A stretch of DNA of 23,497 nucleotides, from positions 1 to 23,497 of the IMG/VR virus record IMGVR_UViG_3300038468_000135; one strand, given 5' to 3'. The stretch's first letter is position 1. Each line of letters begins with the position of its first letter. Shown here piece after piece: positions 1 to 5,354 of this stretch. The notes beneath the pieces were generated by a model, which was not told the origin of the DNA, did no database searches, and was given only the letters and a program-made list of their open reading frames with translations. Both the position numbers and the translations under genes were made by a program. The DNA is from a virus.

Positions 1-1
1 G

Positions 2-73
2 GCGCTATACAATGTCAAGGGAAAAAGTGACTATTTTTTCGATTGCGGGAATATGCAACTAAGGCCGGTTTGA
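2..73 (+). CDS. 3' end of an unidentified ORF, probably the preceding integron cassette
   Basis: One frame is open from the window edge for 23 codons and stops with TGA at 71-73, three bases before the attC-like site at 76. The visible C-terminus ends NMQLRPV and I do not recognise it. Its position matches an integron cassette, where the ORF usually ends at or just inside its attC site. A 16-codon ATG frame (12-62) overlaps it, so the choice of frame is uncertain. Confidence 0.35.
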   Translation, partial: ALYNVKGKSDYFFDCGNMQLRPV

Positions 74-75
74 GG

Positions 76-129
76 GTCTAACGCGAGCGTCACACTCGCG
101 TAGCGTAGTTGTGGACGCAGTTGTTAGCG
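76..129. other. attC-like integron cassette recombination site (copy 1)
   Basis: The left end GTCTAAC (76-82) fits the R'' consensus RYYYAAC, and the right end GTTAGCG (123-129) holds the invariant GTT of R'. After a 3-nt spacer, AGCGTCAC (86-93) pairs with GTGGACGCA (111-119), leaving one unpaired G, as in the L''/L' boxes of attC sites. A second 3-nt spacer (120-122) precedes R'. The central part (94-110) is variable. R'' and R' are not fully complementary. This is expected in an array, because R'' belongs to the upstream cassette and R' to the downstream one. Confidence 0.75.
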
Positions 130-145
130 TCCGGGAAGGATTAGC

Positions 146-406
146 ATGAAGTGCAATTTTTGCGGAGAATGTACAGAATGTGCAAGCAGAATGATGCGAA
201 TCCGGAATTTTGTCTATGCGGGAAAGACGCTGTGCGTGAAGTGCCCTTCGTGTGGGCATCCAAACGATCTCGGGAAAGAACGCTTGATCCAATATGACTC
301 GCCTGCTCCTTTTGTATTTGAGCATGAGTGCGCGGTATGCGGTAGAGTATTCGACATGCGGGATACCCATGAGGCAGATTATAGCGTGATAGATATGAGA
401 CGCTAA
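146..406 (+). CDS. Small zinc-ribbon protein on a putative gene cassette
   Basis: This 86-residue protein has four Cys pairs: C3/C6, C9/C12, C33/C36 (with C30 nearby) and C62/C65. That spacing suggests a two-site zinc ribbon or knuckle. An AAGGA ribosome binding site lies just upstream of the ATG. The stop codon TAA (404-406) sits inside the R'' box of the second attC-like site, which is typical of cassette ORFs. If recombination occurs after the first G of each GTT, the cassette runs from 124 to 454, about 331 bp. Base composition is clearly more AT-rich than the phage genes that follow. I do not recognise a family; a nucleic-acid-binding or metal-binding role is only a guess. Confidence 0.7.
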   Translation: MKCNFCGECTECASRMMRIRNFVYAGKTLCVKCPSCGHPNDLGKERLIQYDSPAPFVFEHECAVCGRVFDMRDTHEADYSVIDMRR

Positions 407-460
407 CGCTTGCGTCACGCGCAAGCCGAAGGCGTGACGCTGTGGACGCATTTGTTAGCG
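401..460. other. attC-like integron cassette recombination site (copy 2)
   Basis: CGCTAAC (401-407) is the exact reverse complement of GTTAGCG (454-460), and the pairing extends outward by GA/TC to nine base pairs. After 3-nt spacers on both sides, TGCGTCAC (411-418) pairs with GTGGACGCA (442-450), leaving one extrahelical G (444). This is the attC L-box hallmark. The variable centre (419-441) overlaps an alternative 9-bp hairpin, GCGTCACGC (412-420) with GCGTGACGC (432-440). The two copies agree in geometry and in the L box but differ in the centre, as attC sites do. Confidence 0.78.
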
Positions 461-502
461 TCCAGAAAGGATTAGCATGAAGTGCAATTTTTGCGGAGAA
501 TG
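442..502 (+). repeat. 61-bp direct repeat of 111-171 (cassette start duplicated)
   Basis: Positions 442-502 match 111-171 at all but about three bases. The repeat covers the attC right half, the ribosome binding site, the ATG and the first nine codons (MKCNFCGEC). After 502 the two copies diverge completely and the second continues into phage-type sequence. This marks 502/503 as the junction between cassette-array DNA and the prophage. Confidence 0.85.
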
Positions 503-560
503 CCTCAAGCCCCGGACCGACGTGGCCAGCCCGCTCGACACGCTCAGGAGGGCGGCATGA
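477..560 (+). pseudogene. 27-codon chimeric ORF: cassette start joined to sequence upstream of gemA
   Basis: The first nine codons repeat the start of the 86-aa cassette protein. The remaining eighteen come from the GC-rich stretch before gemA and end LDTLRRAA. Its stop overlaps the gemA start as ATGA (557-560), so it could couple translation into gemA. It is either the truncated remainder of a cassette gene or the end of a former phage gene given a new start by the junction. A free-standing function is unlikely. Confidence 0.5.
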
Positions 561-1141
561 ACACATCACCGAAAACCAACTACGACCAGAAGCGCGCGAG
601 GCTGATCAAGATGGTCCATATCGCCGCGAACGAGCTGGGACTCCTGAATCCCAAGCGGCATGAGACCGATCCGGATGATGAATACCATCTCCTGCTCCGG
701 CAGTGGAACCGGCCGGGGACCAGACAACCGGTGACGTCGTCCACCCAGATGAGCACGGCGCAGCTTGGGGAGCTCTACCGGCACATGAAGCGGCTGGGGT
801 TCAGGGTGCGGCGCAGAGAGCAGAGCGCAGAGCGCAGAGAGTCAAAACCCCATGCGCCAAGCCCTATGCGCTATGCCAGCAGCCTCCAGGGCCTGCGCGA
901 GGAGATTGTGGACCTGGCGAAGCAGCGCTGGGGCGCGGATAGATCATGGGAACAGCCCTTGAATAATTTCTGCCGGCGCTTCGGGATATCAAAATGGCAG
1001 TGGCTGGATGTAGCGCACGGCAAAGAAGTGAAGGCGGCGATCATCCGATTGCGGAATGCGGAATGCGGAATGCGGAATGAAAATCAAACAGGCGCCACAG
1101 AGAGCACAGAGGACACAGAGAAAGACGAGGTCCCGTTCTGA
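557..1141 (+). CDS. gemA: GemA-like (Mu gp16, DUF1018) regulatory protein
   Basis: The 194-residue product resembles Mu GemA/gp16. It has an N-terminal basic helix (KRARLIKMVHIAANELGL), a Y-x-x-LL-x-x-W segment, a TSSTQMSTAQLGELYRHMKR segment, and a C-terminal part with FCRRFGISKWQWL. I chose the ATG at 557 rather than the in-frame ATG at 482 because AGGAGG lies seven bases upstream and it overlaps the preceding stop. In Mu, gemA precedes mor in the middle operon and affects host gene expression; here mor is two genes downstream. Two oddities stand out. A heptamer repeat element is embedded in frame at about residues 86-107, between the two halves. The C-terminus (about 165-192) is entirely encoded by two more repeat arrays. 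Confidence 0.85.
   Translation: MNTSPKTNYDQKRARLIKMVHIAANELGLLNPKRHETDPDDEYHLLLRQWNRPGTRQPVTSSTQMSTAQLGELYRHMKRLGFRVRRREQSAERRESKPHAPSPMRYASSLQGLREEIVDLAKQRWGADRSWEQPLNNFCRRFGISKWQWLDVAHGKEVKAAIIRLRNAECGMRNENQTGATESTEDTEKDEVPF
813..877 (+). repeat. Composite heptamer element inside gemA
   Basis: Four GCAGAGN units (813-840) are followed by a 9-nt spacer and four degenerate CTATGCN-type units (850-877). The same two-part composite occurs in reverse complement at 18749-18814. It is translated as an RREQSAERRES-type linker in GemA. Confidence 0.85.
1050..1122 (+). repeat. Two short tandem arrays encoding the GemA C-terminus
   Basis: TGCGGAA is repeated four times perfectly at 1050-1077. The 9-bp unit CACAGAGNN is repeated three times at 1096-1122. 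Both lie in frame at the end of gemA and give low-complexity residues (NAECGMRNE, then ATESTEDTEKDE), so they have lengthened the protein without breaking it. Confidence 0.9.
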
Positions 1142-1554
1142 TGGATGAGAAAAAGAAGCATCTTGAATACGTATACCTGACAGCGGAGGAATATCCGAAG
1201 CTCTGCGAATTGCTCGGGCCGGACGGCGCCGCGGACTGGATCGAGGAGCTGAACGACTACCTTGGTCAGAGCGAGAAGAACCGGAGAAAGTACGACAGCC
1301 ACTACCACACCATCCGGGCCTGGGCGAGAAGGGCCGGGAAGAAGACGAAGAACGAGGGACGAGAGACGAAGGACGCAGAAGTTCTCATTGATCTCATCAC
1401 GGAGCACGCCTCGATGCCTGCGGGGATCGCGTCCGGCCTCGCCGCGAAGTTCCGGACGATGGCGGAAAAGATGCGGACCAACTGGCCGCGGCTGCACGTG
1501 CAGATCCGGCAGGACCGGGAGGCGGCAGAAACGCAGATACGGAAAAACCTCTGA
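1141..1554 (+). CDS. Phage replisome-organizer-like protein (middle operon)
   Basis: The 137-residue product starts inside the gemA stop (TGATG), so the two are translationally coupled. Residues 14-63 carry a pattern common at the ends of phage replication-initiator or replisome-organizer proteins: LTAEEYPKL, a GxxxxxxWIEELNDYLGQ helix, then YDSHYHTIRAWARR. No helicase or nuclease motif is present. The middle (about 68-80) is encoded by a heptamer array, giving charged residues (KKTKNEGRETKDAE). The function is inferred from that short pattern only. It lies between gemA and mor, where Mu has no known replication gene. Confidence 0.6.
   Translation: MDEKKKHLEYVYLTAEEYPKLCELLGPDGAADWIEELNDYLGQSEKNRRKYDSHYHTIRAWARRAGKKTKNEGRETKDAEVLIDLITEHASMPAGIASGLAAKFRTMAEKMRTNWPRLHVQIRQDREAAETQIRKNL
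1343..1377 (+). repeat. Heptamer array, RGACGAR-type, five units
   Basis: Five contiguous 7-bp units (AGACGAA, GAACGAG, GGACGAG, AGACGAA, GGACGCA) lie in frame inside the replisome-organizer-like gene and encode a charged linker. Confidence 0.8.
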
Positions 1555-1560
1555 TCTCGC

Positions 1561-1584
1561 GCAAAGACGCAAAGACGCAAAGGA
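1561..1584 (+). repeat. 8-bp tandem array upstream of mor
   Basis: GCAAAGAC, GCAAAGAC and GCAAAGGA are in tandem between the preceding stop and the mor start. The last unit supplies the AAAGGAAAG purine tract that probably serves as the mor ribosome binding site. Confidence 0.8.
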
Positions 1585-1600
1585 AAGCAGTGTAAATGAA

Positions 1601-1915
1601 ATGAAAAAATCAGATGCAAAGATTATCGAGAAGCTCCCCGGGGACCTGCGGGAGCTGGCGGAGCTGATCGGCGTGGAGAAGACCCTGCTCGTGGTGGAGC
1701 GGTGGGGCGGGAGTTACATCCTCGTGCCGAAGTGCGACGACATCAAGCGCGAGATCCGCATCGCCGAGGCGCAGAAGATCTACGACCGGGGCGGCGTGAC
1801 GATCCGGGACCTGGCGCTCAAGTTCCAGGTGACGGACCGGACGATGAAGACCTGGCTCAAGCTCGAAGCGGAGGACGTGCCCGCGCCGCTGCTTGAGCTC
1901 ATGGACAGGACTTGA
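1601..1915 (+). CDS. mor: Mor/C family transcriptional activator
   Basis: The 104-residue protein matches the Mor family. It has an N-terminal LPGDLRELAELIGVEKTLLV dimerization segment, a GGSYILVPK linker, then a C-terminal helix-turn-helix (IYDRGGVTIRDLALKF, VTDRTMKTWLKLE). Family length is usually about 100-130 residues. In Mu, Mor switches on the middle promoter and its paralogue C switches on late promoters. Here it is the only activator visible, and it sits just before a terminator and the late operon, so it may control that operon. The ATG at 1601 begins the conserved domain; a longer frame upstream is just a shadow of the preceding gene. Confidence 0.88.
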   Translation: MKKSDAKIIEKLPGDLRELAELIGVEKTLLVVERWGGSYILVPKCDDIKREIRIAEAQKIYDRGGVTIRDLALKFQVTDRTMKTWLKLEAEDVPAPLLELMDRT

Positions 1916-1959
1916 CAAGGGAGCAAAATTCAAATATGCTTTGATGCGCGAGGTGAACA

Positions 1960-2232
1960 ATGCTAAAGGAAATCGTTGACCAATTGCAAAACATCAGAGA
2001 ACACATCGCCAAGGAAATTGGCTACCCCTGTGACATACGAGCTCAGCTGAAATCAGAAGGCTTAGAACTCAGGATTTGGTCTACGCTTGGCGGCGTTCTT
2101 GACCGCTACTATTACTACCAGCAGATTTTCACGTACCGAGAATTACAAGAGGGAAAAACCGAGGATCCCCTCGTAGACAGATTCGTTCGCGAAGCTATCG
2201 ATTTGTTCCTGAAACAACTGAACGCAGGCTAA
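1960..2232 (+). CDS. Hypothetical 90-aa protein, AT-richer than neighbours
   Basis: A good ribosome binding site (GAGGTG) lies six bases before the ATG. The product begins with an amphipathic helix (MLKEIVDQLQNIREHIAKEI). It has a Tyr-rich centre (DRYYYYQQIF) and a C-terminal helix (DRFVREAIDLFLKQL). No family is recognised. Base composition is visibly less GC-rich than the flanking phage genes, which suggests a separately acquired gene (moron). The stop codon TAA lies inside a REP-like palindrome, and a terminator follows within 30 bases, so this is the last gene of the middle operon. Confidence 0.7.
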   Translation: MLKEIVDQLQNIREHIAKEIGYPCDIRAQLKSEGLELRIWSTLGGVLDRYYYYQQIFTYRELQEGKTEDPLVDRFVREAIDLFLKQLNAG

Positions 2233-2248
2233 AGCCCTGCGGCTACCC
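2223..2248 (-). repeat. REP-like palindrome, copy A (inverted)
   Basis: CGCAGGC (2223-2229) pairs with GCCCTGCG (2234-2241) with one bulged C, followed by GCTACCC. The reverse complement matches the element at 13955-13979 at nearly every position (GGGTAGCCGCAGG, then CTTYAGCCTGCG). The stop codon of the preceding gene lies in the loop. Confidence 0.75.
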
Positions 2249-2258
2249 GCCAGCCTGA

Positions 2259-2290
2259 AGCCCCGACGGTATTGACCGCCGGGGCTTTTT
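2259..2290 (+). terminator. Rho-independent terminator closing the middle operon
   Basis: AGCCCCGACGG (2259-2269) pairs with CCGCCGGGGCT (2276-2286) with one mismatch around a 6-nt loop, and a run of T follows (TTTTTGTTT). The stem is strong and GC-rich. It separates the gemA-mor operon from the lysis and structural operon. Confidence 0.9.
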
Positions 2291-2375
2291 GTTTCTCCAT
2301 GTGAAGCGTTACCCCTTTTTGATTTCCCCCTCCATCCCGTACTCTCTCTCCATCGCGCATCCTCCCCTTTTCAAC

Positions 2376-2403
2376 GGGGTCTGCGGAGGCATCCGCAGGC
2401 CCC
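2376..2403. promoter_or_regulatory. Long dyad in the leader of the late operon
   Basis: GGGG-T-CTGCGGA (2376-2387) faces TCCGCAG-G-CCCC (2392-2403) across a 4-nt loop: eleven Watson-Crick pairs plus one T-G. No T-run follows, so it is not a typical terminator. It lies in the 148-nt gap (2291-2438) between the terminator and the lysis gene, where the late promoter should be. A competing smaller hairpin (CCCC 2363-2366 with GGGG 2376-2379) overlaps its left arm. I could not identify convincing -35/-10 boxes or a Mor half-site. It may be an operator or an RNA leader structure. Confidence 0.45.
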
Positions 2404-2438
2404 ACCCCTTCCACGACGGGGAGCGCGATGGAGGATAC

Positions 2439-2900
2439 GTGGACAACGCGGTCTTCGAGAAACTTTCCCCCCTCGAGCTCATGGCGCTCTGCATCTGGGC
2501 CGAGGCGCGGAACCAAGGCCTGGAAGGCATGCAGGCGGTGGGGTCCGTGATCCTGAACCGCGCCTCGCGTCCCGGATGGTGGGGCAAGGATATCAAGTCC
2601 GTCATCCTGAAACCCTACCAATTCTCCTGCCTGAACGAAGACGACCCTCAGCGCAGCCGCATGATGCAGATGGCCGCGGACTTTGGCGCGTCCCTTGCCA
2701 AGAGCGAACTACTCCGCGCCTGCTGGTGGATCGCCAAGGGCTTGCGCGAGGCCATCGCTCCGGATGGAAAGCCGGCCCTTGGCACGAACGTCGGCGGCGC
2801 CACGCACTATCACACGACTGCGGTCAATCCCAATTGGAAGAGCAAAATGCGGATGGTGACGAAAATCAAGGACCATATTTTCTATACCACGTTCCCATGA
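2439..2900 (+). CDS. SleB/CwlJ-type cell wall hydrolase (endolysin)
   Basis: The 153-residue product fits the Hydrolase_2 (SleB/CwlJ) family. It has LSPLELMALCIWAEARNQG with the conserved catalytic Glu (E22), AVGSVILNRA, KPYQFSCLNE, and a terminal ATHYHT...VNPNW motif. I chose the GTG at 2439 because GGAGGA sits just upstream and the protein begins at the domain. The frame stays open back to 2289, but that start would lie in the terminator T-run and add a low-complexity leader. No signal peptide is visible, so a holin is probably needed for release. It is the first gene of the late operon and corresponds in position to Mu lys. Its stop overlaps a tiny downstream ORF (ATGA). Confidence 0.85.
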   Translation: MDNAVFEKLSPLELMALCIWAEARNQGLEGMQAVGSVILNRASRPGWWGKDIKSVILKPYQFSCLNEDDPQRSRMMQMAADFGASLAKSELLRACWWIAKGLREAIAPDGKPALGTNVGGATHYHTTAVNPNWKSKMRMVTKIKDHIFYTTFP

Positions 2901-3007
2901 ATACTAGGAGGGGCCCACGGGACCGCGCGCACCCGGAGGAAGACGCAGTCAGGCGGCGAGCATTTAGAGCCGCGCATGACCGGCGGCAGCGCCCTACAGC
3001 CCGATAG
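2897..3007 (+). CDS. Very small basic ORF after the endolysin
   Basis: This 36-codon ORF starts in an ATGA overlap with the endolysin stop. It encodes a strongly basic peptide (many Arg, ending RRQRPTAR) with no recognisable domain. The 189-nt stretch before the next gene holds nothing else that I can identify. It may only be a coupled reading frame without function. Confidence 0.25.
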   Translation: MNTRRGPRDRAHPEEDAVRRRAFRAAHDRRQRPTAR

Positions 3008-3089
3008 AAAAAGGCGTACACGGCGGACCAGGAGAGCGCAGGCGCCCGCGGAAGTTCTCCCCCGCCACGATTCCAAGGAGGGTCATGTC

Positions 3090-3482
3090 ATGAGCCATCG
3101 CACCGTCAGCCTCATTCTTTCGCTCGTCTGTTTCGCGGTCATCATTCTCTGCGCATACTCGGCCTTCGCGGATCAGGCCGAGCTCTCCTGGCAGGCCGTG
3201 ACGACGAACACGGACGGCACCGCCTGTACGGACCTCGCGGGCTACAACGTCTACCTGCACGACGACGCGGCATACGCGAAGATCGGCGTGGTCTCGTCCG
3301 GGGTCCTCGGCTATACGGACTCCGGCATTACGGTGCCGAACAACACTGCGGTCACCCGGTGCTACGTCGTGACAGCCTTCGACAACGACGGCAACGAGAG
3401 CGCGTACTCGAACGAGGCGTGCAAAAGTTTTTTCGGCGCGGACACCATCGCCCCCGGAAAGCCCGCCCTCTCCGTTCGTTAG
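3090..3482 (+). CDS. Secreted fibronectin type III-like protein
   Basis: The 130-residue product starts with a classic Sec signal sequence (MSHRTVSLILSLVCFAVIIL, then CAYSAFA-DQ, cleavage probably after residue 26). A single Fn3-like beta domain follows: AELSWQAV, a G-Y-N-V-Y strand, then CYVVTAFDNDGNESAYSNEA. GGAGGG lies eight bases before the ATG at 3090. A longer in-frame start at 2976 would add a basic, unconserved extension and hide the signal. Location is probably periplasm or envelope. In the lysis cluster it could help envelope disruption or bind the cell wall, but no catalytic motif is seen. Confidence 0.7.
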   Translation: MSHRTVSLILSLVCFAVIILCAYSAFADQAELSWQAVTTNTDGTACTDLAGYNVYLHDDAAYAKIGVVSSGVLGYTDSGITVPNNTAVTRCYVVTAFDNDGNESAYSNEACKSFFGADTIAPGKPALSVR

Positions 3483-3504
3483 GGACGATGGCGCCAGGAA
3501 GGCG

Positions 3505-3663
3505 ATGACGGCGGCGATGGAACAGGCGGGGCTCACCTGCCCCCGGTGCGGCGGCACGGTCCCCGTCCGGCACTGGCAGGTCGGCCCGTTCCCCTGCCCG
3601 CTTTGCAAGGGTCCGGTCCGGATAGGCCGCGGGGACCGGGAGCTCATCCTTCAGGAGGCGTGA
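3505..3663 (+). CDS. 52-aa zinc-ribbon protein
   Basis: A short gene with an AGGAAGG ribosome binding site. The sequence has one clear four-Cys ribbon: C-P-R-C-G at about residues 12-15 and C-P-L-C-K at about 31-34, separated by VPVRHWQVGPFP. That spacing is typical of a rubredoxin-like zinc ribbon. It ends one base before the next start codon region (TGAGATG). No specific function is known; tiny zinc-ribbon proteins are common in the late regions of Mu-like prophages of GC-rich bacteria. Confidence 0.65.
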   Translation: MTAAMEQAGLTCPRCGGTVPVRHWQVGPFPCPLCKGPVRIGRGDRELILQEA

Positions 3664-3664
3664 G

Positions 3665-3970
3665 ATGGACCAGGAATCGGAAGTCGGAAGCCGGCAGTTA
3701 GAAGTAGTAAAGCAGGGTTTTCTCGATGAGGCATTCAGCGACGGCGAGCAGGCGTCGTTCGGCCGCCTGGGCGCGGGCATATCGCTCCTGTTCGTCTGCG
3801 GCTGGATCACGCGCCTCGTGTGGCGCGTCGCCGATTTTTCGGCGCTGCCGAACCTCGCCATCTTCATCGGCGCCTGCGCGGCGTTCGTCGCCACGCTCTA
3901 CGGGCTTTCCCGCGCCGGCGACGTGATCGAGGCGATCAAGACTGTGCCCAAGCCGGAGGGCAAGGCGTGA
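3665..3970 (+). CDS. Two-TM small membrane protein, holin candidate
   Basis: The 101-residue protein has two hydrophobic segments: about 37-58 (GAGISLLFVCGWITRLVW) and about 67-86 (NLAIFIGACAAFVATLYGL). A short charged tail follows (IEAIKTVPKPEGKA). This size and topology match many phage holins, and it lies three genes after the endolysin. The N-terminal residues 4-17 (ESEVGSRQLEVVKQ) are encoded by a heptamer array and probably are an added leader. Its stop overlaps the next start (GTGA). The holin role is inference from topology and position. Confidence 0.6.
   Translation: MDQESEVGSRQLEVVKQGFLDEAFSDGEQASFGRLGAGISLLFVCGWITRLVWRVADFSALPNLAIFIGACAAFVATLYGLSRAGDVIEAIKTVPKPEGKA
3675..3709 (+). 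repeat. Heptamer array at the start of the holin-like gene
   Basis: Five degenerate 7-bp units of type AGTCGGA occur just after the ATG, giving a SEVGSRQLEVV leader. The conserved membrane protein begins after the array. Confidence 0.7.
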
Positions 3971-4170
3971 AACTCGACCCCGGAAAGTTCACGGTCGACG
4001 AGAGTCAATCGAATCCCGACATCGTGGCCATGCAATATCCCGGCTGTCCGATCAAGGGGATCTGCTTCTTCATGGCGGTCGGCTTCGGCAGCGTCGCCAA
4101 ACAATGCGAACACCTGAAAACGGAAGGCGATACCGCCGAATGCCTCTCCGGAGAAGAAAATAAATCATGA
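3967..4170 (+). CDS. Small Cys-containing hypothetical protein
   Basis: A 67-residue product starting with GTG in a GTGA overlap with the previous gene and ending in an ATGA overlap with the next, so it is tightly coupled on both sides. Four Cys residues (about 27, 33, 47 and 59) occur in GCPIKGIC...QCEHLKTEGDTAECL, which could bind a metal or form disulfides. A short hydrophobic stretch (CFFMAVGFG) lies between. No family is recognised. Confidence 0.6.
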   Translation: MKLDPGKFTVDESQSNPDIVAMQYPGCPIKGICFFMAVGFGSVAKQCEHLKTEGDTAECLSGEENKS

Positions 4171-4703
4171 CCCGTTCTCTCGACAAAAAGACCCTGATCA
4201 TCATCGCCGAGGCGCTCGTGATCATCGCACTCTCAATCCTATTGTGGAAGGGCTGCGGGAGCGGAAGGACCGGGACGGTCCTGCCCTCGGACGACGCGGC
4301 GAAGCCGAAGCATGCGGTCGCAACGTCCGCGCCCGTGCGCGCACTCGACAAGGCGGCGGTCAAGGACGCGGTCCCGAAGGGCGTGGTCCAGAACCCGCAG
4401 GCCGAGGTCCTGGCCACGGGTAAGGTCGTGGACGACTCCGGCTCCCGCACCATCGCCGCGGTGCTCGACACAGAGACCGGCGATACCGCGCTCGTCCAGA
4501 AGCGGCCCCTCTTCGAGTGGATGAGCGCGAGCGAGCTGGGCCTGGGCTACGGATGGGGAGACGACGGCGAGGAAAAGGCCGTGCGCGTCGAGCACACCTT
4601 TGCCCGGATCGGCGGCGTCTATGCCTCTGCCGAGGGCCGCATCCAGACGAACGACGAGGAGACCCGCTGGAGCGCCATGCTCTGGCTGAATTACCGATGG
4701 TGA
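4167..4703 (+). CDS. Membrane-anchored protein of the lysis cluster (spanin-like position)
   Basis: The 178-residue protein has one N-terminal membrane anchor at about 9-27 (TLIIIAEALVIIALSILLW). An Ala/Lys-rich linker follows. The C-terminal part resembles a run of beta strands (LGLGYGWGDD, RIGGVYASAEGRI, WSAMLWLNYRW) and ends with an aromatic residue. Mu places its Rz/Rz1 spanins near here, but the coiled coil expected of Rz is not visible, so spanin is only a positional suggestion. It may be a periplasm-facing accessory protein. Confidence 0.55.
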   Translation: MTRSLDKKTLIIIAEALVIIALSILLWKGCGSGRTGTVLPSDDAAKPKHAVATSAPVRALDKAAVKDAVPKGVVQNPQAEVLATGKVVDDSGSRTIAAVLDTETGDTALVQKRPLFEWMSASELGLGYGWGDDGEEKAVRVEHTFARIGGVYASAEGRIQTNDEETRWSAMLWLNYRW

Positions 4704-4712
4704 GGTGATCGC

Positions 4713-5057
4713 ATGACCGACGTATTTGCCCAAGCCTTGGCCGCCGTGATCCAGTACCTCGGACCGTATCCCATTCTGCTGACGATCGTGCTGTTGGTTC
4801 TCGCGCCCTGGGGCGCCATGGTCTGGCTCAGCTACAAGCAGGACAAGCGGCTCAGTAAAGTGTTTGAACGCCAGGACAAACAATTTGCCGACGTGGTGCA
4901 GATGTACAAGGACAACGTCGTGTTGTGCGAACGGTATGATCACCACTCCGGAGAACAGGCCAAAATCACCTCGAACCTCCAGGACCTGGTGATCCTGACG
5001 ACATCCACCATGCAGAGCCTCGTGGACCATATCAAGGGTGCACGAAGCAATGGTTGA
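4713..5057 (+). CDS. DUF2730-like membrane protein (Mu gp25 position)
   Basis: The 114-residue product has a membrane segment at about 20-41 (PILLTIVLLVLAPWGAMVWLS). A long helical, probably coiled-coil tail follows (KRLSKVFERQDKQFADVVQM and onwards). This length and layout match the DUF2730 proteins that lie between lysis genes and terminase in Mu-like phages. A GAGGTGATCGC leader provides the ribosome binding site. The role is unknown, possibly lysis or packaging accessory. Confidence 0.6.
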   Translation: MTDVFAQALAAVIQYLGPYPILLTIVLLVLAPWGAMVWLSYKQDKRLSKVFERQDKQFADVVQMYKDNVVLCERYDHHSGEQAKITSNLQDLVILTTSTMQSLVDHIKGARSNG

Positions 5058-5066
5058 GGAGGACGC

Positions 5067-5306
5067 ATGAGCCAAGCGGACGTAATCAGACAGGGCGACA
5101 TCAAAAAGCGGCGGCTGGCGCGCTCGATGGCCCAGGCGGAAGCGAAGACGGCGCTGCGGTTTTTGATCAACACGGCCACCGCTGCTTTCGGCAAGCCGGT
5201 CGAGGAAATCAATACCGCCGAGCTCACCGCGCATCTGGAACAGCTCGTGGCAAAACAGGAAGAAATCAAACAGCTCGACGCGGAGATCAACGACCTGGAA
5301 CGGTAG
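5067..5306 (+). CDS. Hypothetical 79-aa helical protein
   Basis: GAGGAC lies just before the ATG. The product is almost wholly helical and charged. Its N-terminus is basic (QGDIKKRRLARSMAQAEAKT) and its C-terminus is a probable coiled coil (LEQLVAKQEEIKQLDAEIND). Its place between the DUF2730-like gene and the terminase matches Mu gp26, for which I know no firm function. No enzymatic motif is visible. Confidence 0.6.
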   Translation: MSQADVIRQGDIKKRRLARSMAQAEAKTALRFLINTATAAFGKPVEEINTAELTAHLEQLVAKQEEIKQLDAEINDLER

Positions 5307-5313
5307 AGGTAAG

Positions 5314-5340
5314 TTTTCTCTGCGTCCTCTGCGGTGAAAT
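5314..5340 (+). repeat. Short 9-bp tandem repeat before the cold-shock gene
   Basis: CTCTGCGTC and CTCTGCGGT are adjacent in a longer TTTTCTCTGCG...GGTGAAATTT element between the preceding stop and the AAAGGAGG of the cold-shock gene. Confidence 0.6.
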
Positions 5341-5354
5341 TTAAAGGAGGCATC

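Noticed and set aside
482-556. Upstream in-frame ATG at 482 as the gemA start
   Set aside because: This part repeats the cassette sequence in another frame, has no ribosome binding site, and the ATG at 557 has AGGAGG and overlaps the preceding stop.
2289-2438. Longer endolysin start at 2289
   Set aside because: It falls in the terminator T-run and would add a 50-residue low-complexity leader; GTG at 2439 has a good ribosome binding site and starts at the conserved domain.
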